In this document: positions 41,029 to 48,247 of the stretch, in pieces | Numbering within the stretch: the first letter of the stretch is position 1 | Layout of the letters: each line of letters starts with the position of its first letter | Origin: Deltaproteobacteria bacterium | Lineage (GTDB): Bacteria; Desulfobacterota; Binatia; Bin18 | DNA length: 48,542 nucleotides | Direction of reading: 5' to 3' | Assembly (NCBI GenBank): GCA_016874775.1 | Contig: VGTJ01000016.1 | Coordinates: 1 to 48,542, forward strand | Translations under genes and position numbers: made by a program | The notes under the pieces: generated by a model | Told to the model about the DNA's origin: nothing | The model's input: the letters and a program-made list of their open reading frames with translations, nothing else | Databases searched by the model: none

Positions 41029-41326
41029 CGTCCACGCCCTCTCCCTGCTCACAGAAAAATTAAAGAGAGATCTAGCGACGTTGTAAGGACTTTTCTCCTC
41101 ACACTTCGTAAACCTCATTCCATGGTAAAAGACAGTTCCTCAGGAGGTAAAAATACACTGTACTGATCGATGGAGCAGCAAAGAGAGGAGACCGTATGTC
41201 ACGAATCCCACAACTTTCCCACAATTCTCCCATAACTTCCTGTGTGCTGATTCGTCTTCTACACTTAAGACATCAATCCTGCAGGATATGTCAAATTCAG
41301 CTCAAGATCCTTGAGGAGGAATAGTT
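41028..41326. promoter_or_regulatory. Regulator-promoter cassette, copy A
   Basis: The DNA between the regulator remnant and the secreted-protein gene matches cassettes B (45805-46135) and C (47948-48247). Shared blocks: GAAAAATTAAAG (41054-41065), TTGTAAGGACTT (41081-41092), CTCACACTTCGTAAACCTCA (41097 onward), a CAGGAGGTAAA-type block, a strong Shine-Dalgarno with a short leader ORF at 41196, and GAGGAGGAATAGTT directly before the cargo ATG. That last piece is identical in copy B. No sigma-70 promoter is certain. Confidence 0.75.
41196..41324 (+). other. Short leader ORF in cassette A
   Basis: A 42-codon ORF starting MSRIPQLSHNSPITS, behind GAGAGGAGACCGT. It ends 2 nt before the ATG of the downstream gene, so translation could couple to it. 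Copy C keeps the homologous DNA (MPHIP then a stop, then LSHNYP), with CAA changed to TAA at codon 6. Copy B has a leader ORF of similar length at the same place but little protein similarity. Whether the peptide is made is unknown. Confidence 0.3.
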
Positions 41327-42526
41327 ATGAAACGTGTAACATTTCGTATTCTGTGTTTTTTATTGAGTGCCACGCTGACTTTTACGCCAGCGACTCACGC
41401 TCGTATGAACGGAAGTACCCCTCAAACAGGCCTGACAGCCACAACGAGTACCCCCGATTCTCATGGCTATATCACTTCCGTACTGTTTGATGGTCAGTTG
41501 CTGTCACGGGGGTTTGTTACCAACCTTGCGGCAGACCCGGTCATGTCCTGGGGCGCAATTTTCAACGAGACTGGGACAGATACCGTTGACGGTGAGTTGT
41601 GGTTCATTGTCTCGAAGGACGACCAGTTTATCTATTACCATCTCACAGACGAACCAAGTTCAGGCACCGGGTCCGCAGCTTACGGTGGCTATACTGTCAA
41701 GATGAAGACAGTGATGACGTTGCAGGTCTACAATTTCGGTTCTGGCGGGACAGTCCCTATCATAGGCAATACCACCGATGCGTTTGTCGTGACAACAGCA
41801 GAACTGTATGTGAATTCTAGCTTCATCAACTATCCGCGTCCCAGATACCGCGACCCGATTACCGGAGCAATCGTCAGCTCTGACATTCTCATCCATCTCT
41901 TCAATCAGGTGGAATCCTACAACCTTCCACTCGCTGCCAGTACAGGACGCTAGGCGGGTTTCAGCCTGCAAGCGCCAGATGGAACGCTCCTCGGAGAAGA
42001 GTGGTCATTCGGTATAATTGCCAACTCAGCGACCTCTACAGACTGTGAAGCGTTTGGCGAAGCATTTGCAGATTGGCCAACCTCAGCGCAGTCATGGGCG
42101 CTCAGTGCGCAGAATTATATCGCAGCCCTGGAAGGAGGAGCACTGGCCGCAAGTATAGGCACAGCAGCAACGCTACTAGGTGGTCCCGATGTCGAGGTGA
42201 GCTTCACGATCGTCACCGACGTCCAGAAGGGTATCAACAACGCGGTTGCTCCTCTCGCCATGGCTGTTACGGACTTCTTGTGCTCTTCACTGGCGGAAGC
42301 AGCCTGCAAAGTGGCAAACAATGTCATTGATGACCTCTCCCTCGTAGAAGTTGATTTTCCTGGTGTAGAAAACATCTCTTTCACGCAAACTGCTCTTGTG
42401 TGTGATCAATACGGAACAGCACTTGTGGGTTCCAGTGCCTCTGATGATGGCAATGGTGGCATCATTGTGACCGGGCACACAGAACAAGTCTGCACCAAAT
42501 GGCATTATGAGCAGGTCCCAGCATAA
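41327..42526 (+). pseudogene. Secreted protein of unknown function with an in-frame TAG at codon 209
   Basis: Behind GAGGAGGAATAGTT an ATG opens a frame with a clear signal peptide (residues 1-25, MKRVTFRILCFLLSATLTF..., cleavage after THA). It reads for 208 codons, to TAG at 41951-41953. The same frame then stays open for a further 190 codons with ordinary coding character (GFSLQAPDGTLLGEEWSFG ... TKWHYEQVPA). It ends with TAA at 42524-42526, 28 nt before a strong terminator. So the unit is one 400-codon gene broken once. I do not recognise the family. Features are Gly/Thr/Ser-rich beta-type sequence in the first half, and five Cys plus a helical Ala-rich stretch in the second. The TAG may be a mutation, a read-through site or a sequence error. 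Confidence 0.75.
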
Positions 42527-42554
42527 GGAATCTCTCTTCTCGTGACGAGTTCAC

Positions 42555-42584
42555 GGGGCGACCTAGTGGTCGCCCCCATTTTTT
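42555..42584 (+). terminator. Rho-independent terminator after the secreted-protein gene
   Basis: The stem GGGGCGACC (42555-42563) and GGTCGCCCC (42568-42576) has a TAGT loop and is followed by CATTTTTT. This is a strong intrinsic terminator for the + strand gene ending at 42526. It lies between two converging genes. Its place after the second stop supports the 400-codon reading of the upstream gene. Confidence 0.92.
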
Positions 42585-42610
42585 GCTGCCGACGTCGCCA
42601 CCACTATTCT

Positions 42611-45600
42611 CTACAACTCCTCTAGCAGAGTTTTCGCTTCACGCAGGTCAGGGGTGTCAAACCCTTCAGTGAACCAAGCGTAGAGTTCGGCTAACATGCG
42701 GTGTGCTTCAGTAAGCGTAGAGCATGTATCGTGTTGCGTATTACGTGTTGCGTGTTGCGTGTTGCGTGATTCAGATTGCAGAAATTGTTGTTGTCGTAGC
42801 CGCGCGAGGCTCATCACTGCGCGCAGTTCGAGTGACTTGGCTTGCTGCTGCGGGGCGATGTGGATGGCTTTGTGAAAAGCCCTCTCCGCCTCCTCCATTA
42901 CCTCCATTGGGACTAGGGGCTTGAGACTAGGGGTTTGTGGCGCAGACGACGACTGAGGATTGCAGGCTGAGGATCGACTATCAGAAATTTTTGCACTTTG
43001 CACTTTGACTTTTGCACTTTGACTTGCCTTCTGAAGCGTCAGCTCCCCCGCAAGCCGATACAACTCTGCCTCAAGGCTTTGCTGTCCGGATTGCTCAACT
43101 TGCGCTATTGCTGAAGCAATCGCTTGTAATCCCGCCTCAGGTTGTCCTAGATCTAGATATGCTTCGGCCAAAGCTGCTAGAGCTTCTGGTTCGACCAGTT
43201 TGAAGCCAAACGTGTGATAGAGCGAGAGTCCATGTTGTATCCGTGCAATCCCTTCTTTGGGCTGACCGTGTTGAACCGCAAGCCAGCCCTCTATAACGGC
43301 ACCAAACGTTGTCCACAGGTCTAGGTCGTAGTCGGTTGCAATCTTCAACAACGCTTGTAGGTGCGTTTTGACGGTTTCAGGATCGCGAAGGCTTTTGTAG
43401 AGAGAAGCCGCCAGGCTGTGGACAATGGCTGTACTCTGTGGATGTCCAAGGGTTGACGCCCAATGTAACGCTTCGCCCATAGTAGAACGTGCTTGGTCGT
43501 AATGACCTAAATGCCACAACGTCAAAGCCAAATAGCCAAGACTCGCACCGATCGGATCTTCCCCATGAAGCGAAGCAAAGAGCCGTTGTTCTTCAAGGTC
43601 TCGGACATCTGAACACAGAACAAACTGTTGATGAGCAACCGTAAAATGCCCGCGCATGAGCGACACCATCGCTACGGTAAGTAGACTTCCCTGCGTAAGA
43701 GACGGGGAACTATATGGTTGCACTTGCTGCACGAGGCTAGCGCTAAACTTCTCGGCTAGATCGAACTCAGCTCGACAGAAATGGAAACGAAAGAGTCCAA
43801 CAAATGCAACGACTAATTGCGGTTGTTCGCCGAGGCGTTGGCACAGTTCGCGGATTCTCTCGAAACAGTGCTCGGCTTCCGGTACCGCGTAGCCTTTGGA
43901 GTGGAGCAACGGTGCCGCCAGAGACACCTGAAGCATCAATTCATCTTGGTCACGCTCCGCGCTCTCAGGCAGGACGTTCAGCATCTCGATGACACGGAGA
44001 AAATGGTGTGCTGCTTCCCGATGCGCTGCGCGTTGTTGGGCATGGCGTGCAGCGTGTTCATGGTAGTGGCGAGCCCGGTGCGGGTCGTGCCCCTGTTCAA
44101 AGTGATAGGCAAGAACGGTCGCCACTTCCTGCGTTTTGTTGTTGTATGCCTGCTCGATGCGTTCGCCGATCCGCCGATGGAGGTGTAGTCGTTGCGTGGG
44201 CGACAGGCGTCGTAAGAGCACTTCTTGATACAACGTATGCCGAAAACTATAGCGTACGGTTATCGTCCGATCGGGCCAGGTGCTCACATCATGGGCCTGC
44301 ACGAACTGGCGACGCCGCGAGAGGGCTTCACACTGTCTTTCAATCTCAGCAGGAGTTTTCTCTAGTGCCGCGGCAACAGCGGGAATGGGGAATTCCATCC
44401 CGACCACACTTGCGGCTTCCAGCACTGCTCGCTCTTCTGTTCCAACTCGCTCAAGCTGCTGCTCGATGAACTGCCGAAGCCCGACCGGCACTTCGCGGTT
44501 CTCTTCGTTGCCGACTATTTCCCATTGTTCTCCTCGTTGTACTATCACTCCTTGTTCTAGTATCTCATTTGCGACTGTCACAACAAACAGTGGATTCCCT
44601 TCCGTACGCCGATGTATCACCGCGCCCAACCGCGCCGGTAAAGATCCATCGGAGAATCGGCGAGCCACATACTCTTCAACCTGCGCTGGCGTGAGATATG
44701 GCAAACTGATTTCTTGGCAGTGATCATGCAACGCGAGTTCTTGTGTCACAGCGTATAAAGGGTGCTCTTGTCGCAAGACATCTCCTGGACGATACGAGCC
44801 GATGATCATCAGTCGCGCGGGTGACTGCCGACGTGCGATGAAGGAGAGCAAATCTAGCGTTGAGTAGTCACTCCAATGTAGATCTTCGAGCACTAAGAGG
44901 AGCGTAGAATCTGTAGTGAGAGCTTCGAGTGCCCCGGTCATCTCACGGAGCATGCGCTCACGCGTGGCCCCGACAACCCGTTTCTGCACGGCTTCCAGCT
45001 CTGCCTCGGTGAGAAACTCTGGCATTTGTACCAACCACGTCGGGGCATGGCGACTCAGAAGTTCCACCACTTGCTCTCCACCTTCGCCACGGCACAGGTG
45101 CCCAAGGGCATCGAGAATCGGCAGATACGCCTCTCCTGCACCGTAGTGCTCAATACACCGCCCCACCGCCACTTCCCACCTCGGGGCTAGGGGCTGGAGG
45201 CTAGGGGCTGGCTCAGAAGGTGAGGAAAGTGCGGAGTTCGGAGTTTGAGACTTTAGACTATCTTTAATGCGGAACAAAAATGTCTCAACCAATGTTGTCT
45301 TGCCGATCCCCGGCTCACCGGTGACAAAGACGAGTTGGCGTTGGCCATTGTTCGCTTTAACGAACAGGTTGTGAAGAGTAGCAATGTCGGTATCGCGGCC
45401 AACGATGGGTGCGGCTAGAGGCTTGAGACGAGAGGCTGGTGATGGGGAGGGGCTCGTCTCGAGCCTCCAGTCTCTCGTCTCTTTTTCGCTACTGACTACT
45501 TCCGCGACAAATCGATACCCCCGCTTGGTCACCGTCGTGATGTATCGCGACTTCTTGGGGCCATCCCCCAACGCTTTGCGTAACTCCGTCATGCATACGG

Positions 45601-45805
45601 TTAGCGTACTATCTGTTACGTACGTTCCTGCCCAAACGTTCTTGAGGAGTTCCTCTTTGCTTACCAGGTGTCCGGGCCGTTCAAGCAGATAACACAACAC
45701 CGCGAACGTTTTGGCGCGCAACGCAATCGTTTGAGAGTTACGGCGTAAACTGCCTTCACGGGTATCGACGACAAAGGGGGGAAATTCGTAACGCTCTGAC
45801 TTCAT
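42611..45805 (-). CDS. Winged-helix / AAA ATPase / helical-repeat transcriptional regulator
   Basis: A 1064-aa protein from the ATG at 45805 (MKSERYEFPPFVVDTREG). A TTG 14 codons upstream is less likely, and TGATGAGGT precedes the ATG. Residues 1-100 are a PhoB/CadC-type winged helix (LRAKTFAVLCYLLERPGHLVSKEEL ... ITTVTKRGYRFVA). There follows an AAA/STAND-type ATPase with Walker A GEPGIGKT (about 162-169) and Walker B LLLVLEDLHWSD (about 300-311). The C-terminal half has TPR-like helical repeats. No receiver or membrane segment is seen, so the signal is probably sensed by the helical part in the cytoplasm. Four non-conserved linkers, at about residues 108-131, 180-208, 924-967 and 1009-1027, are translated heptanucleotide arrays. 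It is divergent from the beta-helix gene at 46136 and likely acts on cassette B. Confidence 0.9.
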   Translation of the reverse strand: MKSERYEFPPFVVDTREGSLRRNSQTIALRAKTFAVLCYLLERPGHLVSKEELLKNVWAGTYVTDSTLTVCMTELRKALGDGPKKSRYITTVTKRGYRFVAEVVSSEKETRDWRLETSPSPSPASRLKPLAAPIVGRDTDIATLHNLFVKANNGQRQLVFVTGEPGIGKTTLVETFLFRIKDSLKSQTPNSALSSPSEPAPSLQPLAPRWEVAVGRCIEHYGAGEAYLPILDALGHLCRGEGGEQVVELLSRHAPTWLVQMPEFLTEAELEAVQKRVVGATRERMLREMTGALEALTTDSTLLLVLEDLHWSDYSTLDLLSFIARRQSPARLMIIGSYRPGDVLRQEHPLYAVTQELALHDHCQEISLPYLTPAQVEEYVARRFSDGSLPARLGAVIHRRTEGNPLFVVTVANEILEQGVIVQRGEQWEIVGNEENREVPVGLRQFIEQQLERVGTEERAVLEAASVVGMEFPIPAVAAALEKTPAEIERQCEALSRRRQFVQAHDVSTWPDRTITVRYSFRHTLYQEVLLRRLSPTQRLHLHRRIGERIEQAYNNKTQEVATVLAYHFEQGHDPHRARHYHEHAARHAQQRAAHREAAHHFLRVIEMLNVLPESAERDQDELMLQVSLAAPLLHSKGYAVPEAEHCFERIRELCQRLGEQPQLVVAFVGLFRFHFCRAEFDLAEKFSASLVQQVQPYSSPSLTQGSLLTVAMVSLMRGHFTVAHQQFVLCSDVRDLEEQRLFASLHGEDPIGASLGYLALTLWHLGHYDQARSTMGEALHWASTLGHPQSTAIVHSLAASLYKSLRDPETVKTHLQALLKIATDYDLDLWTTFGAVIEGWLAVQHGQPKEGIARIQHGLSLYHTFGFKLVEPEALAALAEAYLDLGQPEAGLQAIASAIAQVEQSGQQSLEAELYRLAGELTLQKASQSAKVKVQSAKISDSRSSACNPQSSSAPQTPSLKPLVPMEVMEEAERAFHKAIHIAPQQQAKSLELRAVMSLARLRQQQFLQSESRNTQHATRNTQHDTCSTLTEAHRMLAELYAWFTEGFDTPDLREAKTLLEEL
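42730..42771. repeat. Six tandem heptamers inside the regulator gene
   Basis: On the + strand the units are CGTGTTG (four exact), CGTATTA and CGTGATT, 42 nt in all. On the minus (coding) strand they encode the Asn/Thr/Gln/His-rich stretch RNTQHATRNTQH near the C-terminus. Six units keep the frame. Gain or loss of one unit would shift it for the last 40 or so codons. Confidence 0.9.
42909..43024. repeat. Composite heptamer array inside the regulator gene
   Basis: GGGACTA, GGGGCTT, GAGACTA, GGGGTTT units (42909-42936) are followed by GACTGAG, GATTGCA, GGCTGAG, GATCGAC units (42951-42978) and five TTTGCAC/TTTGACT units (42990-43024). On the coding strand they give the low-complexity linker around QSAKVKVQSAKISDSRSS and SLKPLVP. 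The reading frame stays open through all of it. Confidence 0.85.
45183..45259. repeat. Heptamer arrays in the regulator's ATPase region
   Basis: The units GGGGCTA, GGGGCTG, GAGGCTA, GGGGCTG (45183-45210) and CGGAGTT, CGGAGTT, TGAGACT, TTAGACT (45232-45259) lie just after Walker A in the coding direction. They encode SLKSQTPNSALSSPSEPAP and SLQPLAP before the conserved WEVAVGRCIEHYGAGEAYLP. They appear to be an insertion in a surface loop. Confidence 0.85.
45413..45481. repeat. Heptamer arrays in the winged-helix/ATPase linker
   Basis: GGCTAGA, GGCTTGA, GACGAGA, GGCTGG (45413-45439) and TCGTCTC, GAGCCTC, CAGTCTC, TCGTCTC (about 45454-45481) partly mirror one another as an inverted pair. On the coding strand they give RDWRLETSPSPSPASRLKPL between the DNA-binding domain and the ATPase. 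Confidence 0.8.
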
Positions 45806-45834
45806 TCTGCGGACCTCATCATTGCTCAAAGAAA

Positions 45835-45855
45835 AATTAAAGAACAATTAAAGAA
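45835..45855. promoter_or_regulatory. 11-bp direct repeat, candidate operator
   Basis: AATTAAAGAA at 45835-45844 is repeated exactly at 45846-45855, an 11-bp period. A weaker third unit (GATTTAGCAA) follows at 45857-45866. PhoB/OmpR-type winged helices bind head-to-tail to direct repeats of about this spacing. It lies 26-50 nt upstream of the regulator start, so autoregulation is possible. Confidence 0.45.
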
Positions 45856-45987
45856 AGATTTAGCAACTTTGTAAGGACTTCCCTTCTCACACTTCGTAAA
45901 CCTTATTGCATGAAGAAAGACAAGTCCGCAGGAGAGGGAAAACCTGCTCACCCAATCACTCGAGTACACAAGAAAGGAGGAGAGTAC

Positions 45988-46122
45988 ATGCATCACACAC
46001 GGCAAGAGCGAACAGGGAGTTTGCGGCGCACGGAGAATCCCGCGACTTCCTGCACGCTTTTGCCGTCTTTTACGTACACGTTAGGTATTCGCACGCAATC
46101 AATTTTTACCAACCTTTTATAG
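45988..46122 (+). other. Short leader ORF in cassette B
   Basis: A 44-codon ORF starting MHHTRQERTGSLRR behind AAGGAGGAGAGTAC, a better Shine-Dalgarno than most genes here. It ends 13 nt before the ATG of the beta-helix gene, and its stop lies just before that gene's AGGAGG. Cassettes A and C have a short ORF at the same place. Expression is unproven. Confidence 0.3.
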
Positions 46123-46135
46123 AGGAGGAATAGTT

Positions 46136-47892
46136 ATGGATTCTTTTTTCTCAGCGTTGTCTCTTCGTCGTATGCTACTCGGTGGGTTGTTCGCGACATG
46201 TATGTGGCCCCTCACGGCTGAGGCGGTCAATCGGTACGTATCCGACACTGGTACCGACGGCTTCAGTGGGACAAAGACCTGTACAAGTGCTACTTCGCCG
46301 TGCCTGACCATCAATCATGCGGTTAGAAAAGCTCTCGCAGGAGACACCATTTTTGTCACGTATTCATCCGTGACGTCTCCTACTGTAAACAACATCACGA
46401 TTAACAGGAGCCTCAATATCACGGGAAATGGGCTCAAGCGCTCGATTCTCAACGCCAACGGCACAGGTCAGCATTTCAGTATCACCGGAGCGACTACCGT
46501 TGTCACACTAACGAACTTGGATTTGAGAAATGGGGCAGCCTCCACTGGAGGATCTATCTCCAACAGCGGACTTACCCTTACGCTGTCAAACACTGCTCTC
46601 AGAGCTAACACAGCGACAAGCAATGGTGGAGCCATTTACAACACAGGTACACTTATAGTGACCAACAGCGAAATTGAAACCAGTTCTACAACAGGAAACG
46701 GTGGCGCTATCTACAATTCAGGAACGGTTCGTGTGACCAGTGGCAGTACGGTCAGGAGTAGCACCGCACGGTATGGTGGAGGGATCTATACAACAGGTGG
46801 CAACGCAAACGTACAGATCAATCAAAACTCCACGGTTAAAGACAATCGCGCCAGCCAGGACGGTGGTGGTATCTATGTTGATGAGGGTGGGACGATGCAG
46901 ATCTCGGACAGTACCTTCGACGACAATGACGCGGAGGGTGAAGGTGGTGCAGTATACGCGGGTGGTGGAGATGTAACAATTACGAAAAGTACCTTTGAAG
47001 ATAACGCGGCAGATTTTGATGGTGGTGCCGTTTCTATTCATGAGGGTAGGGTTACAGTCACGACAAGCTTCTTTACTACCAACAGTGCAGAAGGCGCTGG
47101 TGGTGCCATTTTTGCTGGTGAAAACGGTAGGTATTCCATCAACCACAGTAGTTTTGCGGATAACTCTGCCAGTCTTGGCGGTGCGCTTTCAGACTACACC
47201 GATGGGGCCTTAGCATCACCTTCCCGCATCTCAGCCAGCACTTTCGCTTTTAACGACGCTACCTACGGGGGGGGGGAGCTATTTTCTACATTGGGTATGA
47301 AGAGCTGAATATCGTCAACAGTACGTTCTCAAGCAATCAGGCTAGTCAGGGTGGCGCCTTTGAGGCTGGTTTTACCACTGGGCCAATCACTATTGCGAAC
47401 TCTACATTTTATGGTAATGCCGCCACTACCGGAGCCACACTCTCCACGCAACAACCGTTAACCTTAAACAACAACATCATTACTCATAGTGACGATCCTA
47501 GTACGGCGACCGTTTTCGGCGATGGCACGGCATGCGCGGGCACCATTCTACCCTTAGCAGGACGTAACAATCTTGTCGGTACTAGTATCAGTACCGCCGC
47601 TGGGTATACCACGTATACAGAGGGTAGTTGCGGGCCCTTTCCTTCTTTCACCCTTCCCAGTGTCACGTATTTCGATACCGTTTTAGGCGACAACGGTGGG
47701 CCAGACGTCGGTGTCGATAATGATCCTTTGGAGACTCATGCCCTTCTCACAGGCAGTAACGCTCTTGGCGCAGGCTGGAATAGTTGTCCAGACCCGACAA
47801 CCGGAGCTCCACTCACGCTCGACCAGATCAGCCAACCTCGGCCTGGCGGCGCCGTCGCTGGCTGTGATGCCGGAGCTTTCGAGTTGCAATAG
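46136..47892 (+). pseudogene. Secreted right-handed beta-helix protein, Pmp-like, frameshifted at a G10 tract
   Basis: Signal peptide (about residues 1-30, ending TAEA), then a parallel beta-helix made of repeats of the type STFxxNxAxxxGGA[IV] (for example STFDDNDAEGEGGAV, STFEDNAADFDGGAV, SSFADNSASLGGAL). These resemble the FxxN and GGA[ILV] repeats of chlamydial polymorphic membrane proteins. As read, the frame stops at 47306-47308 (390 codons). A run of ten Gs at 47267-47276 is the cause. With eight or eleven Gs the text reads YGGGAIFYIGYEELNIVNSTF, continues the repeats, and stays open to TAG at 47890-47892. The C-terminus (LGDNGGP...THALLTGSNALGAG ... QPRPGGAVAGCDAGAFELQ) is the typical end of secreted beta-helix proteins of the choice-of-anchor Q type. 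The full product would be about 585 aa. Confidence 0.85.
47267..47276 (+). repeat. Homopolymeric G10 tract
   Basis: Ten consecutive Gs within the beta-helix gene at a Gly-Gly-Gly-Ala-Ile repeat. Long poly-G runs mutate readily by slipped-strand pairing and are also a common place for sequencing error. Eight or eleven Gs would put the gene in frame. Nine or ten do not. Confidence 0.95.
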
Positions 47893-47900
47893 AAATGACG

Positions 47901-47931
47901 TAGGTGGGTGGGACGTGACCCACCCAACCTA
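47901..47931. other. Hairpin after the beta-helix gene
   Basis: TAGGT plus GGGTGGG (47901-47912) pairs with CCCACCC (47919-47925) and, after one bulged A, ACCTA (47927-47931), with a 6-nt loop. There is no T-run, so it is at best a weak or Rho-assisted terminator or an mRNA 3' stabiliser. It begins 9 nt after the stop at 47892, which supports that stop as the real gene end. Confidence 0.5.
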
Positions 47932-47947
47932 TCCTACCGCCTCTTCA

Positions 47948-48247
47948 CTGCAGCAGCTGAAGAAAAATTAAAGAAGAATGTAGGAACTTTGTAAGGACTT
48001 CTCCGCTCACGATTCGTACAACTCATTACATAGCGCAAGACAAAAGCGCAGCAGAGGTAAACCTGCTCATCCACACAATCGAGCCGCGCAGAAAGGAGGT
48101 CGTATGCCGCACATCCCATAACTATCCCACAACTATCCCACAACTTTGTCGACGTTTTCCGCATCTTCTCTCCTCAAAGACTACACCCCTGCAGGGAACG
48201 TCAAATTTCACTTACTCGAACAGAGTACAATAGAAGGAGAGTCGATT
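47948..48247. promoter_or_regulatory. Regulator-promoter cassette, copy C
   Basis: Third copy, here without a regulator gene: minus-strand GTG-AAG-AGG-CGG-TAG from 47948 is all that is left (Met-Lys-Arg-Arg). The spacing to GAAAAATTAAAG (47962-47973) is 14 nt instead of 26. TTGTAAGGACTT is at 47989-48000, followed by GAGGTAAACCTGCTCA and GAAAGGAGGTCGT before a 5-codon leader ORF (48104-48121). The leader frame continues after its stop, in frame with the next gene. The region from 47950 to 48247 holds no other gene. Confidence 0.7.

Larger units (their letters stand above)
45805..46135. promoter_or_regulatory. Regulator-promoter cassette, copy B
   Basis: The intergenic region between the intact regulator (minus) and the beta-helix gene (plus). 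It has GAAAAATTAAAG (45831-45842), TTGTAAGGACTT (45869-45880), CTCACACTTCGTAAACCT (45887 onward), GGAGAGGGAAAACCTGCTCA, a leader ORF at 45988 behind AAGGAGGAGAG, and AGAGGAGGAATAGTT directly before the cargo ATG. Relative to A and C it has exactly 11 extra bases, a second AATTAAAGAA unit. It must hold divergent promoters, but I cannot fix the -35 and -10 boxes. Confidence 0.75.

Noticed and set aside
42730-43024. Repeat arrays as a CRISPR
   Set aside because: The units are 7 nt, adjacent and without spacers. This is a tandem heptamer array, not a CRISPR.
43656-45692. Plus-strand ORFs opposite the large regulator
   Set aside because: They are shadows of the minus-strand gene, whose winged helix, Walker motifs and linkers account for the sequence.
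46740-47213. Other-frame ORFs in the beta-helix gene as separate genes
   Set aside because: Arg/Val/Thr-rich products result from reading GGT/GGA-rich repeats out of frame. The signal-peptide frame carries the FxxN/GGA[IV] repeats.
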